Part shown: one piece after another, positions 22,631 to 30,861 of the stretch
Layout: every line of letters begins with the position of its first letter
How positions within the stretch are numbered: position 1 is the first letter of the stretch
Source of the DNA: a virus
Direction: 5' to 3' (one strand)
DNA: 34,551 bases
IMG/VR virus record: IMGVR_UViG_3300010354_000284
Location: 1 to 34,551 of that record
Translations under genes and position numbers: made by a program
The notes under the pieces: model-generated
Databases searched by the model: none
What the model saw: the letters and a program-made list of their open reading frames with translations, nothing else
Told to the model about the DNA's origin: nothing

Positions 22631-23477
22631 ACCTAAACGCTTGTTTGCTTTTGGATGCAGTTTTACAAAATATTTTTGGACATCTTGGCCTGAATTAGTA
22701 GCAGATGCCTTAGACATTCCTTTTTATAACTTTGGGCGTTCGGGAGCCGGTAACCAATATATAGCTAATGTATTAATGCAAACCGATAAACAATATAAGA
22801 TAACACAAGACGACATGGTAATTATTTCGTGGACTAATGTATGTAGAGAAGATCGATGGGCTAAGGGTACTTGGTTACTTACAGGAAACGTCTACAGTCA
22901 AGGTATCTATGATGATGTATTTGTAGACAAATTTGCAGACCCAGTTGGATACTACATTAGAGATCTAGCCACTATGAATTTAGTTAAGACGTTCCTAGAT
23001 CATAAAGAATGTCAATATAAATTTCTTAGCATGTGTAACATTTTAGAAAGACAAGATCAAGGTGAGGATTATAACCTTATAGAAGAAAAATATATGTCTA
23101 TGTACACTCATGTTGCAAACTTATATAAAGACATTACTGATATGGTGTTGCCAAGTTTTTATGAAGTCTTGTGGGAGGACAATATTCATAAAAACAAATT
23201 TGATATTGAAAGGCAAACACTTTCCCCTTTATTTTTAGATGGACACCCTAGTCCAATTGAACATTGGAAATATTTAAAAGCTGTATTTGATTATCCATGG
23301 CCGGCTAGTACTGAAGAAAAAGCCTTAATTGCACAAGAAAATTATGTAAAGATTATTAAAGATATGGCTGCTGAATACAAGAAACCATTTTCAATCTACG
23401 ATAGGCCAAAAGAAATATTAGACAATCTAAGAGAAAAAACTCTTGTCAAGCAATCGTTGCCTGTAAGACATATCTGA
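22608..23477 (+). CDS. SGNH/GDSL hydrolase-like protein
   Basis: The 289-residue product fits the SGNH fold: block I FAFGCSFTKYF with Ser18, block II NFGRSGAGNQYI with the oxyanion Gly, ISWTNVCRED with Asn77 for block III, and LDGHPSPIEHW with Asp211 and His213 for block V. These hydrolases act as esterases or, in sugar contexts, as acetyltransferase partners or deacetylases. Its position between two glycosyltransferase-like genes suggests that it trims or acetylates a glycan. It overlaps the upstream gene by 23 bases and its stop shares one base with the next start. Confidence 0.7.
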   Translation: MEQLIHTKPKRLFAFGCSFTKYFWTSWPELVADALDIPFYNFGRSGAGNQYIANVLMQTDKQYKITQDDMVIISWTNVCREDRWAKGTWLLTGNVYSQGIYDDVFVDKFADPVGYYIRDLATMNLVKTFLDHKECQYKFLSMCNILERQDQGEDYNLIEEKYMSMYTHVANLYKDITDMVLPSFYEVLWEDNIHKNKFDIERQTLSPLFLDGHPSPIEHWKYLKAVFDYPWPASTEEKALIAQENYVKIIKDMAAEYKKPFSIYDRPKEILDNLREKTLVKQSLPVRHI

Positions 23478-24589
23478 TGAAAATACATAAGTTATCTGAT
23501 ATTAACCCTTTGATGAATTCGCATCATAGCCATTTTTTATCATTTGACATTGAATACGATACCTGGGTCCCAACTAATGATTTATCTGCCTGTGATATTA
23601 TTCCGCTTCTTGTTCCTTATAGCGATGACGAAATAATTAAACAATGTAATTTTATCATGTCCAACGGATATAAAGGTCAACCACTATTAGCCATTGATCT
23701 GTTTCATGCCGATGATCAAGTTGACGACAAGAAAAGATATTCTTTGTTTAAAAATACGTGCAAGAATTATCTTACAGATAAAATTGCAGTTGTTCACACA
23801 AATAGAGAAAATGATACAGACATTTTTTATGATTTTCTTTGGAACCGACAAAAGGCGTATTTTACTGATTACAACAAATTTAACATGGACGACAGAGTTT
23901 GGACATGGGGTTCAAATATTAAAATGTTTGGCCTAACTAAGATATTTAAATTTCCTGATTGTAGGATTTTCCTCTGTCCTAATAGAATACAAATTGTTGA
24001 CGGTCAGATGGCAAAACATCATCGGTTTACCTGTAGAAGTAACCTAGCTGAATTTTTAAAAGATCAAAATGGTTTTATCAGTGATCCAGCGAATGACATA
24101 ATTTTAGATCCCGAGCAGACGGAAATTAGAAATTCCTTATTAGGAGGAAGGAGTGGTACTTGGTATCCTGTTGCTAATCATTTATACAATTCGTCATTCG
24201 TATCTATATACATCGAAACTATTACAATGACCAGCAGCATGGGATTCAAATATAAGACTATTACAGAAAAGACTTGGGATCCACTTATTAAGGGACATTT
24301 TATATTACCGTTTGGTTATATGGGATTAGTTGAAGATATTAAGTCTTACGGATTCTGGTTGCCAGAATGGATAGATTATTCTTACGATCAAATATACGAC
24401 GATAATGCAAGATTTGAAGCTTACCTAAAATCAATTGATAAGCTTCTAGTAAACGACATTAATTTTTTTAGAAAAGAATTTGAAAGATCTATAGATAAAT
24501 TATATCAAAATAGAATGTTGTTTTGGCAACGGCCTTACGATAATCTATACAGTAAAGTTAAAAATTATTTTAACATTGAACAATCGTAG
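23477..24589 (+). CDS. Glycosyltransferase-like protein with TEKTWDP motif
   Basis: The 370-residue product has an Asp-rich N-terminal half. Its C-terminal domain contains SIYIETITM (243-251), TITEKTWDPLIKGHFILPFG (261-280) and IKSYGFWLPEWIDYSYD just beyond. The order E, EKTxxP, hydrophobic strand, GF..P matches the 415-residue protein upstream, so the two appear to be distant paralogues. Enzymes with this motif use nucleotide sugars. Its end overlaps the end of the converging radical SAM gene by 25 bases. Substrate unknown. Confidence 0.5.
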   Translation: MKIHKLSDINPLMNSHHSHFLSFDIEYDTWVPTNDLSACDIIPLLVPYSDDEIIKQCNFIMSNGYKGQPLLAIDLFHADDQVDDKKRYSLFKNTCKNYLTDKIAVVHTNRENDTDIFYDFLWNRQKAYFTDYNKFNMDDRVWTWGSNIKMFGLTKIFKFPDCRIFLCPNRIQIVDGQMAKHHRFTCRSNLAEFLKDQNGFISDPANDIILDPEQTEIRNSLLGGRSGTWYPVANHLYNSSFVSIYIETITMTSSMGFKYKTITEKTWDPLIKGHFILPFGYMGLVEDIKSYGFWLPEWIDYSYDQIYDDNARFEAYLKSIDKLLVNDINFFRKEFERSIDKLYQNRMLFWQRPYDNLYSKVKNYFNIEQS

Positions 24590-25935
24590 TAAAATTTTTC
24601 GTATTCTGGAAAAGTTTCTAAAAAATTAGTTCCGCGTCTACGATCATATTCGTTAAACCAATTAAAGAAATCCTTACGTCCTTCTACAATTTTGGCTGTT
24701 GAATATTCTGTAGTCTCCATGTATTTGACTACACGACTAAATTTGTCTACTTCTTCTTGACTAAATTTAGTGTTGTCATTTTCATTACAATTGTCTTGCA
24801 TAAATTTTAATGAATCATTCATGTAATTCATAAACTCTTCTTTAGGAAGAATATTCATGTCGTATTGTAAAGGTTCTTTTAAATGCGGTGTATCAAATCC
24901 AATTCTACGGTACCGTTGGTCAGTTGAAGTATGATACTTACTTCTCCATTCTAAAATCTTTTTAAGTAATTCAGTAAAACTTGTAACTGTTAAGATATTA
25001 AATGTAATCATAAAAGTTACAGGAGCAGAAGTTTTTGTCATGTATTGATCAAAGTTTCTTTCCCAAATTTCTAAATCTAGTCCAGTTCTAATGTACTCGG
25101 CTTTAGGTCCCCATGTATCAATGCTAGTAAACAACTTGAACTCTCTAATTTTATTATGAGTTGTTAGATGATTTACGTGATTAACAAACCTCTCTATGAT
25201 AATAGGCTTAGACCCTAAATTACTGTTTAGATTTAATCCTAACTTAGGCATAGGAGTTTCTGTCAGACTTTCAAACAACCGCCATGTACTTTTTTGAAGC
25301 AAAGGCTCGCCGCCAGTTATTCTCAAAATATGCAAAGTTTTACTAACTTCTGGCCACCAACGCCACCAGGCGTCTAGATACGGATTGTCTTCTTCTTCAT
25401 AGATTGTAAACCAATTAATATCATTCCTATGGTTCTTTACCATAGTGTAAGGGCCATAATCTTTTATTTCTTTATAATAACTTGAACTATATTTTGGATG
25501 ACAATAACCGCATTTGAAATTACATTCGTTACCAAAACTTATTTCAATGTATTCAGGATTTATATTATAATTATGATCTGCGCTGGCAACTTCTTCGTAA
25601 CGATCATCTGTGAAAATATTCTCGTTTCTATGATGCCTATCTGATCTGTATTCGGGTCCCATCGCTTCAATTTTCCAACAATAATCACAACCAGAAGGCT
25701 TTTCTCCTTCCAACATCATGCGTCTTTGCTGTTTTTTCTCAGATGTATTATGTAATGCACTAGGATTATTTCTTAATTCTTCTAATTTAATTTCATGAGG
25801 CGGAGGATGATAGCAACTATGTGTTTGGCCTAATTGCAAATAAATTGTAGAATGATGCCATTTTGCAAAACAAAATGTAGGGCTTATTCTATCTAACAAA
25901 CCTTTTCTGTAAAACTTTAATTCTTTTTCATCCAT
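24565..25935 (-). CDS. Twitch-domain radical SAM protein
   Basis: The 456-residue product has a radical SAM core with CNFKCGYC (Cys138, 142, 145) and RITGGEPLL (205-213). An N-terminal region contains further Cys at 22, 41, 83 and 86 (FCFAKW, CYHPPPHE, GCDYCW), as in proteins with an auxiliary cluster (twitch/SPASM-like). Such enzymes modify peptides or small molecules by radical chemistry. I choose the ATG at 25935 over a TTG at 25947; it overlaps the upstream gene by eight bases. It is the last gene of a minus-strand operon of glycosyltransferases, so a role in making an unusual sugar or modified protein is inferred. Confidence 0.82.
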   Translation of the reverse strand: MDEKELKFYRKGLLDRISPTFCFAKWHHSTIYLQLGQTHSCYHPPPHEIKLEELRNNPSALHNTSEKKQQRRMMLEGEKPSGCDYCWKIEAMGPEYRSDRHHRNENIFTDDRYEEVASADHNYNINPEYIEISFGNECNFKCGYCHPKYSSSYYKEIKDYGPYTMVKNHRNDINWFTIYEEEDNPYLDAWWRWWPEVSKTLHILRITGGEPLLQKSTWRLFESLTETPMPKLGLNLNSNLGSKPIIIERFVNHVNHLTTHNKIREFKLFTSIDTWGPKAEYIRTGLDLEIWERNFDQYMTKTSAPVTFMITFNILTVTSFTELLKKILEWRSKYHTSTDQRYRRIGFDTPHLKEPLQYDMNILPKEEFMNYMNDSLKFMQDNCNENDNTKFSQEEVDKFSRVVKYMETTEYSTAKIVEGRKDFFNWFNEYDRRRGTNFLETFPEYEKFYYDCSMLK

Positions 25936-27283
25936 AAGATTTGTCAAACATTCTTTTTAACCATTCAAAATCGTTAATTTTTTTCAACGCTTCAAGGTCG
26001 TCTTTATTTTTTTCACCGTATTCACAGCCTGCTTTAGCACCTGCTATTGCACAGTCACCGTAGGGTCTATCTAAGCCTACGGTGCACCATGTATCTAAAC
26101 GAGACATAGTTTCTTCATTTTTTTGTCTATCAATAACCTTACTTGACAATTTACAGCATTCTCTAAACGCACTTTTCCATGTATTAAACGGATCGGTGTT
26201 GAATCCAGTTACATTAGATAAAGTGTGTACCGCCTTAAATTTACTAGAAATACTAGTAGTCATATCTGGTTTTGACACATCCATGTTCAGTGTTAAATCA
26301 GTTGGTAAAAGTTTTACACCGCCGTATCCGTAGACTAAATCGTTGACAGGATTTTTACTACGCCACACATGTACGATGTCTCTCTCATAGCTTGACACTT
26401 CATGATCAAAATAAAAGTCTTTTACAATTTCTGCATCGCCGTCGACCACCCAAAACATAGTAGTATTAACTAACTTGGCTGCTTCAATATGTGCTTGATG
26501 GATGCCTTTTATCCCGTGTACTCTTTTAGCTCTAGGAAATCTTTTTCTTAAATTTTTAAAATTATCATCTGCGTTTGGTTCATTGTAACTTATGAACACA
26601 ATATCATAAGGTGCGACCATACTGGCTACTTCTTTGTATTGTTTTTTATCAACTAAAAATCTATGCTTGATTTCTTTTTGCGTTAATGTGATGTCTTTAG
26701 GAATTAGAGATATTCCAGTATATGTTTCCTCTCCCCGAAAAATATGTTTAAAAACATGATTGCTTTTTTTATCTACAACATTATGAGAGGGAAAATAATG
26801 ATTAAACTTAAACGTTGGATTTACTTCAACTTCTTTAGGAACGAAATAGAATAACTCAGTATAACATTTTTCTTTGGCAGAAAGATATTCTTCGTATGTA
26901 TCAATTACAAAACGTTCGTAGGCCTTTGGTGCTGATGCAACAATATCAATTTCTTTTTTATTTGTAAAAAATCTGTATGTGAATTCTTTATTTGTTATTT
27001 CATGTTGTTTATTGAAAATGTTTATACCGTCAAAATGATCACCATTTTTAAATACATGTACGTATGATTCGTCCCATTTAGGTACTACATAATCTAACAA
27101 AAAATTATCTCTAATAACTAAATCATCCCATACTACCCAAAATAGCTTGGTGAAAGATTTAGATTTTAGTTGATCAAAATTTTCAACGTGTTCAATTAAT
27201 CGAGCAGTTGGAAACTTTTTAGAAAAATTAAGCCAACTTTGCGGATCAACAGAACCCCTTGAAACGTATAATATATCGTACAT
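25928..27283 (-). CDS. Multi-module glycosyltransferase-like protein
   Basis: The 451-residue product has a C-terminal domain (226-430) that resembles the protein encoded by the next gene upstream in the operon. It has YDIVFISYNEPNADDNF, then FPRAKRVHGIKG, then WVVDGDAEIV with the DxD-like Asp281-Gly-Asp283. The N-terminal half repeats parts of it: residues 1-119 and 145-224 share the pattern xHVFKxxx...G..........KEF.xRF.....xxxVAS. The copy at 49-54 (WVVWDD) lacks the DGD. I read this as duplicated and partly degenerate modules. The likely activity is a GT-A type transfer; substrate unknown. Confidence 0.6.
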   Translation of the reverse strand: MYDILYVSRGSVDPQSWLNFSKKFPTARLIEHVENFDQLKSKSFTKLFWVVWDDLVIRDNFLLDYVVPKWDESYVHVFKNGDHFDGINIFNKQHEITNKEFTYRFFTNKKEIDIVASAPKAYERFVIDTYEEYLSAKEKCYTELFYFVPKEVEVNPTFKFNHYFPSHNVVDKKSNHVFKHIFRGEETYTGISLIPKDITLTQKEIKHRFLVDKKQYKEVASMVAPYDIVFISYNEPNADDNFKNLRKRFPRAKRVHGIKGIHQAHIEAAKLVNTTMFWVVDGDAEIVKDFYFDHEVSSYERDIVHVWRSKNPVNDLVYGYGGVKLLPTDLTLNMDVSKPDMTTSISSKFKAVHTLSNVTGFNTDPFNTWKSAFRECCKLSSKVIDRQKNEETMSRLDTWCTVGLDRPYGDCAIAGAKAGCEYGEKNKDDLEALKKINDFEWLKRMFDKSYG

Positions 27284-28185
27284 TATCTATCTCTACTATA
27301 GTATGTGTTACACAAATTAATTGTTTCTTGATAAAGGTCGTAGGTGTACCTACTTTGTTCTATATTAAGATAAGGATAATTAAATCCTATGTCTTGATGT
27401 AGTCTTGTACCTAATTGTTTAATTTCTTCTACCAACATATCTTGATCATTTTCAAATTTTTTGACCTGATCATTATAGATGTCTCGTAGTATTTCAAAAT
27501 CTCTAACATCTACATAACTCCAATCAGTGCAATTAGTCATGTAATTTCCCATCCTAGCACCAAGTATAGCAAATAATCCATGCTGGACATGTGAACCAAT
27601 AGTTGACCAAATTTTTAATCTATGAAGGTTGTGCCACCAAACACGTTCTTGTATTTCGTGTCTGGGAACTTTGACGCCATCTGCAAGAGTCATCTTTACG
27701 CCTTCACGAAATCCTGCACGCCAGGCTTGGAATGAGCTTCCATTTATATGTACATCACTATAACAAGTCATAAACTGCCGATAACCGTTTTCCCAACAAA
27801 AATCTACCTGAGCACGTTCGCTGTCACTGGCTTCATGTGTTTTCATATTAAGTATGAAATCTTTACGCCAAATTTTTAATCCGCCGTTACCATATTGAAG
27901 GCCGTTGATATTATTGCGTCCTAGCCAGCTGTAGACATCAATAGCATCATTACTGAAGTCTAAATCTAAATTAAAAAATTTATTATCAACAATATTATCA
28001 GCATCAACAGTAATTACCCAATCAGTTTCACTTTGACGAGCGGCTTCTTTATGTGCTTCGTCGCTGCCTTTGACTCCGTGAACACGTTTAGCCCAAGGTA
28101 CTTTGTTACAGAGATCTGCAAAATGCAAATCTGCATTTGGTTCATCGTAGCTTAAAAAAACTACGTCAAATTCAATAACTCTCAT
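27283..28185 (-). CDS. GT-A type glycosyltransferase-like protein
   Basis: The 300-residue product starts FDVVFLSYDEPNADLHFADL and has VHGVKGSDEAHKEAAR and WVITVDADNIVDNKF, with a DAD at 61-63 that would bind a metal and nucleotide-sugar. A Trp/His-rich region with SFQAWRAGFREGVKM and SRYTYDLY follows. It is a paralogue of the C-terminal domain of its downstream neighbour. The start overlaps the end of the upstream gene by four bases and the end touches the next gene by one base, so it is translated as part of the operon. Confidence 0.65.
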   Translation of the reverse strand: MRVIEFDVVFLSYDEPNADLHFADLCNKVPWAKRVHGVKGSDEAHKEAARQSETDWVITVDADNIVDNKFFNLDLDFSNDAIDVYSWLGRNNINGLQYGNGGLKIWRKDFILNMKTHEASDSERAQVDFCWENGYRQFMTCYSDVHINGSSFQAWRAGFREGVKMTLADGVKVPRHEIQERVWWHNLHRLKIWSTIGSHVQHGLFAILGARMGNYMTNCTDWSYVDVRDFEILRDIYNDQVKKFENDQDMLVEEIKQLGTRLHQDIGFNYPYLNIEQSRYTYDLYQETINLCNTYYSRDR

Positions 28186-28772
28186 GTTTCAATTAGTAGA
28201 TATTTTTTAAATAGTCGTCTTGTAAAAATACTGAATCTTTTTTCTTCTCCGGTATAAATTACCGTTTGCGGGAACTCTTTTAGATCATCAAGTTTAATTA
28301 CAACATTCTGTATTACATGGTAAGGATCGTTATATGCTGTTACTAAAAATTGTGCGTTTGTTTCATCGGTCCAAAGTATTTTTTTAGTTTTTAAACTTTC
28401 GCTCATTGTGAATGTTATACTTCTTGCAGTATGATTATAAACTATTGTAATATCAGGATTATCAATAGTAACATATTTGTTACTTGGTATTCTATGAACA
28501 ATGTCGTCAATTTTTCTTAATCCGTATCTTTCAATAATTTCAATTGTTTCAGAGTCTGTATCAACAAAACAAGTATTCATCCTTATGACACCGTTCATGA
28601 TGTCTTCGGCCATCTCTCTATCAATTTTAATCTTGTACTGTTGTTCCTGAGCAGCTGAATCAGGATAAATTCCTACTATCTCACCTGTTTCATGATTATA
28701 GATTGCCCAATAAGAAAGTTCTGGAGGAGTGTAATTTTCAATCCAGGTGTCAAAGTCTGTTACTTCTTCCAT
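28182..28772 (-). CDS. Hypothetical protein, possible beta-rich virion or accessory protein
   Basis: The 196-residue product starts MEEVTDFDTWIENYTPPELS. It has SYWAIYNHETGEIVGIYP, a pattern also seen at the start of phage tail-fibre associated proteins, then alternating strands (IDNPDITIVYNHTARSITFT, SIFTRRLFKKYLLIE). I recognise no enzyme motif. It overlaps both neighbouring genes of the minus-strand operon, by 4 and 13 bases. It may bind a glycan or interact with the transferases, but that is a guess. Confidence 0.5.
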   Translation of the reverse strand: MEEVTDFDTWIENYTPPELSYWAIYNHETGEIVGIYPDSAAQEQQYKIKIDREMAEDIMNGVIRMNTCFVDTDSETIEIIERYGLRKIDDIVHRIPSNKYVTIDNPDITIVYNHTARSITFTMSESLKTKKILWTDETNAQFLVTAYNDPYHVIQNVVIKLDDLKEFPQTVIYTGEEKRFSIFTRRLFKKYLLIET

Positions 28773-29599
28773 GCTATTTCTTCCAATATGCTAACAGTTT
28801 CATCAGTTACAAAAGTTTTTTCGTTGTAATGAACTATGTCGTGTTGTTGAAAATTTCCAATTTTTAATTTTGCGTTCAAATCAAAATAAAATCCAACGTG
28901 GTCACTGACTGTACTAGCTGGCCAAGGCCAATTTTGTATCATAGGTTTTAAATGTACTACCTTTGGAAATTCTAAATCAAAGGCTATCTCGTCATGAATA
29001 TCTAAAATTTTAGCTGCTAATGCAAATGCTTCATCGGTTCCAATAATCTTGGGCTTATATCCTTTTAGGAACAAATTTTTAAACTCTGTGGGATTTTTAA
29101 TAATGTATCTACCAAGTTCAAAAAACTCTTTGGCCAACACTGAATCCTTCTTAAAAAAAGTATAAAACGAATATAAGTTGGGTAGTTCATTGTGAGTAAA
29201 TGCTTTTCTATAATAATCATCTGTTACAACTTCACCTCTATATGTATAAGATTTTGGTGTTACATATAGTTCTGTATTTTCAATGAAATAATCTACCCAA
29301 TGACTGTAATCTCTAAAAAATAACATATCAGCATCTAAGCAGATAGTTTGATCCCACGGACTAAGCTCGTCCATAAAAGATCTACCATCCCAATGTTTTT
29401 CTTTATCCCATTTAATTACTCTATCAAACACCCAGGGACTTTTTATCTTTTTTACAGATTGCACATCGTCAGTAATTAAGGCTACCTTATCGTAACCTTC
29501 ACGCTGTGTATTTTTAATACTCAAAGCTAAAGCATATGCTAGTTTTAAATAATCAACTTCATCGTTTTTAGAAATAATTATTAGATATCCAAAGTTCAT
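28760..29599 (-). CDS. GT8-like glycosyltransferase
   Basis: The 279-residue product starts NFGYLIIISKNDEVDYLKLA. It has LALSIKNTQREGYDKVALIT and then ICLDADMLFFRDYS with the DAD at 89-91, the metal-binding motif of GT8-type transferases. A His at DHVGFYFDLNAK and later a HDIVHYNEKTF segment may complete the metal site. The family uses UDP-sugars. A close relative lies immediately upstream in the operon. Overlap with neighbours is 13 and 4 bases. Confidence 0.7.
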   Translation of the reverse strand: MNFGYLIIISKNDEVDYLKLAYALALSIKNTQREGYDKVALITDDVQSVKKIKSPWVFDRVIKWDKEKHWDGRSFMDELSPWDQTICLDADMLFFRDYSHWVDYFIENTELYVTPKSYTYRGEVVTDDYYRKAFTHNELPNLYSFYTFFKKDSVLAKEFFELGRYIIKNPTEFKNLFLKGYKPKIIGTDEAFALAAKILDIHDEIAFDLEFPKVVHLKPMIQNWPWPASTVSDHVGFYFDLNAKLKIGNFQQHDIVHYNEKTFVTDETVSILEEIAWKK

Positions 29600-30456
29600 A
29601 TTAGACTCATAAATTCTTTAGCGTGTCGAACAATTGATTGCTTGTTCATTACGTGTATATCTCTTTTAGAAATAGTAGTAGCAACTACATTATCTTCAGA
29701 CATGTCATCATTAATTAACAATTTAATTTTATTATCCATTACTTCATAGATAACATCTTTACCAGACGCTGTTAATACAGGAGGAAGATAGTTGTAATCG
29801 CTGTGTTCAAATCCATCTAACATATGCAAAGCAATGCTAAATGCTATATCGTTTCGATAAATGTTAGGATTAAATCTAAACAGGTCTGCATAATTTGCAT
29901 AGTTGTCTTTGATATATTCAACTAAGTTAAAAACAAGTTTAGTTTTTTTATTTTTTGTAAACATCACCGTTGTGGCCCAGCACAACGGAATTCCTGTTTC
30001 AGAAACATGTTTATCTAAAACACCTATACGATCACCTCTAATATCATTCATACTAGGTGCTATCATAAAATCGCTATCAGCGTCCCAATACTCACTAAGA
30101 TTAGTTGACTGCACTAGATAATCTGAATCAATTAATAATGTTCTTTCGTAAGGTGTAATATCCCAAGCAGATGACCTATTCAAATTTACAAAAGGCACCA
30201 TTTTTGAAGTATAGGCATCTACAAGTAAACGCTGATTTGACGTTACGGGTTTTTTAACCTCAATAATTTTATCAAAGACTGTTTTAGCCTTAGAGATGGT
30301 TTTAGAAATCTTCATCCATTCTAGTGTAGATTCGTCAGTAACTAGAGATACAGGAACTTGTAAATTTTTTTTAGCTAAGCCACCAGCAACTATTGCCATT
30401 AGGGCATAATCAACTTGCCTGCTATTGTGTGCGAAAATTAAGACACCTTTGTTCAT
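29596..30456 (-). CDS. GT8-like glycosyltransferase
   Basis: The 286-residue product starts NKGVLIFAHNSRQVDYALMA and contains LLIDSDYLV with a DSD at 110-112, so it resembles the neighbouring GT8-like protein in layout. A region with GIPLCWATTVMFTKNKKTK and RNDIAFSIALHML follows where GT8 proteins bind the acceptor. It would act on an unknown acceptor. Its start overlaps the end of the upstream gene by four bases. The two GT8-like copies probably arose by duplication. Confidence 0.68.
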   Translation of the reverse strand: MNKGVLIFAHNSRQVDYALMAIVAGGLAKKNLQVPVSLVTDESTLEWMKISKTISKAKTVFDKIIEVKKPVTSNQRLLVDAYTSKMVPFVNLNRSSAWDITPYERTLLIDSDYLVQSTNLSEYWDADSDFMIAPSMNDIRGDRIGVLDKHVSETGIPLCWATTVMFTKNKKTKLVFNLVEYIKDNYANYADLFRFNPNIYRNDIAFSIALHMLDGFEHSDYNYLPPVLTASGKDVIYEVMDNKIKLLINDDMSEDNVVATTISKRDIHVMNKQSIVRHAKEFMSLI

Positions 30457-30803
30457 AGGTCCAATAGTTTCTCAACAGTCCTACTTTTCTTAACCTGTTC
30501 ATACTCTTTCATGTATTCAAAACTGGCAGAAAAATATCTATCAAAAATTTCATCACGGAATTTTTTTAGATCATCGATAAGAATTGGATTATCGTTTGAA
30601 TCAATCAAAGGTACATTAGATGTACGTTCTTGGTCAATGCACATTTGCACGAATGTAATTAGAGTCATATCAATATAAAATATGCCTCCGTTATAACCAA
30701 AAGTTAATTGGGCTTGCAATTTTTCTTTTAATTGCTTGCGTTGTATAGAAAGAGTTTGTCTGTATTTTGAAAAGTCTAAGGCTTTTTTTAGGCGATCATC
30801 CAT
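30453..30803 (-). CDS. Conserved marine T4-like phage protein
   Basis: The ATG at 30803 has GAGG six bases upstream, so I prefer it to the TTG at 30815. The 116-residue product is helical and basic (LKKALDFSKYRQTLSIQRKQ), with a hydrophobic middle (GGIFYIDMTLITFVQMCIDQ) and a charged C-terminal helix. From memory similar proteins lie near fibre genes of cyanophages. It opens the minus-strand glycosyltransferase operon just downstream of a perfect late octamer. It may be a fibre assembly factor, but this is not shown. Confidence 0.6.
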   Translation of the reverse strand: MDDRLKKALDFSKYRQTLSIQRKQLKEKLQAQLTFGYNGGIFYIDMTLITFVQMCIDQERTSNVPLIDSNDNPILIDDLKKFRDEIFDRYFSASFEYMKEYEQVKKSRTVEKLLDL

Positions 30804-30831
30804 AACTATCCTCAAAATTATAGTAGCAGTT

Positions 30832-30839
30832 TATTTATA
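30832..30839 (-). promoter_or_regulatory. Perfect late promoter octamer for the glycosyltransferase operon
   Basis: TATTTATA at 30832-30839 reads TATAAATA on the minus strand, an exact T4 late octamer. It lies 28 bases before the ATG at 30803 and in the gap after the last fibre gene. It could drive the whole minus-strand run down to 24565, timing it with virion assembly. Confidence 0.65.
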
Positions 30840-30861
30840 CCGCTGTTTTTTTGAAGAAAAA

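Noticed and set aside
30608-30622. Six-pair inverted repeat GTACAT/ATGTAC inside the small minus-strand gene
   Set aside because: Three-base loop and a short stem; expected by chance and not like the two related hairpins in pairing detail.
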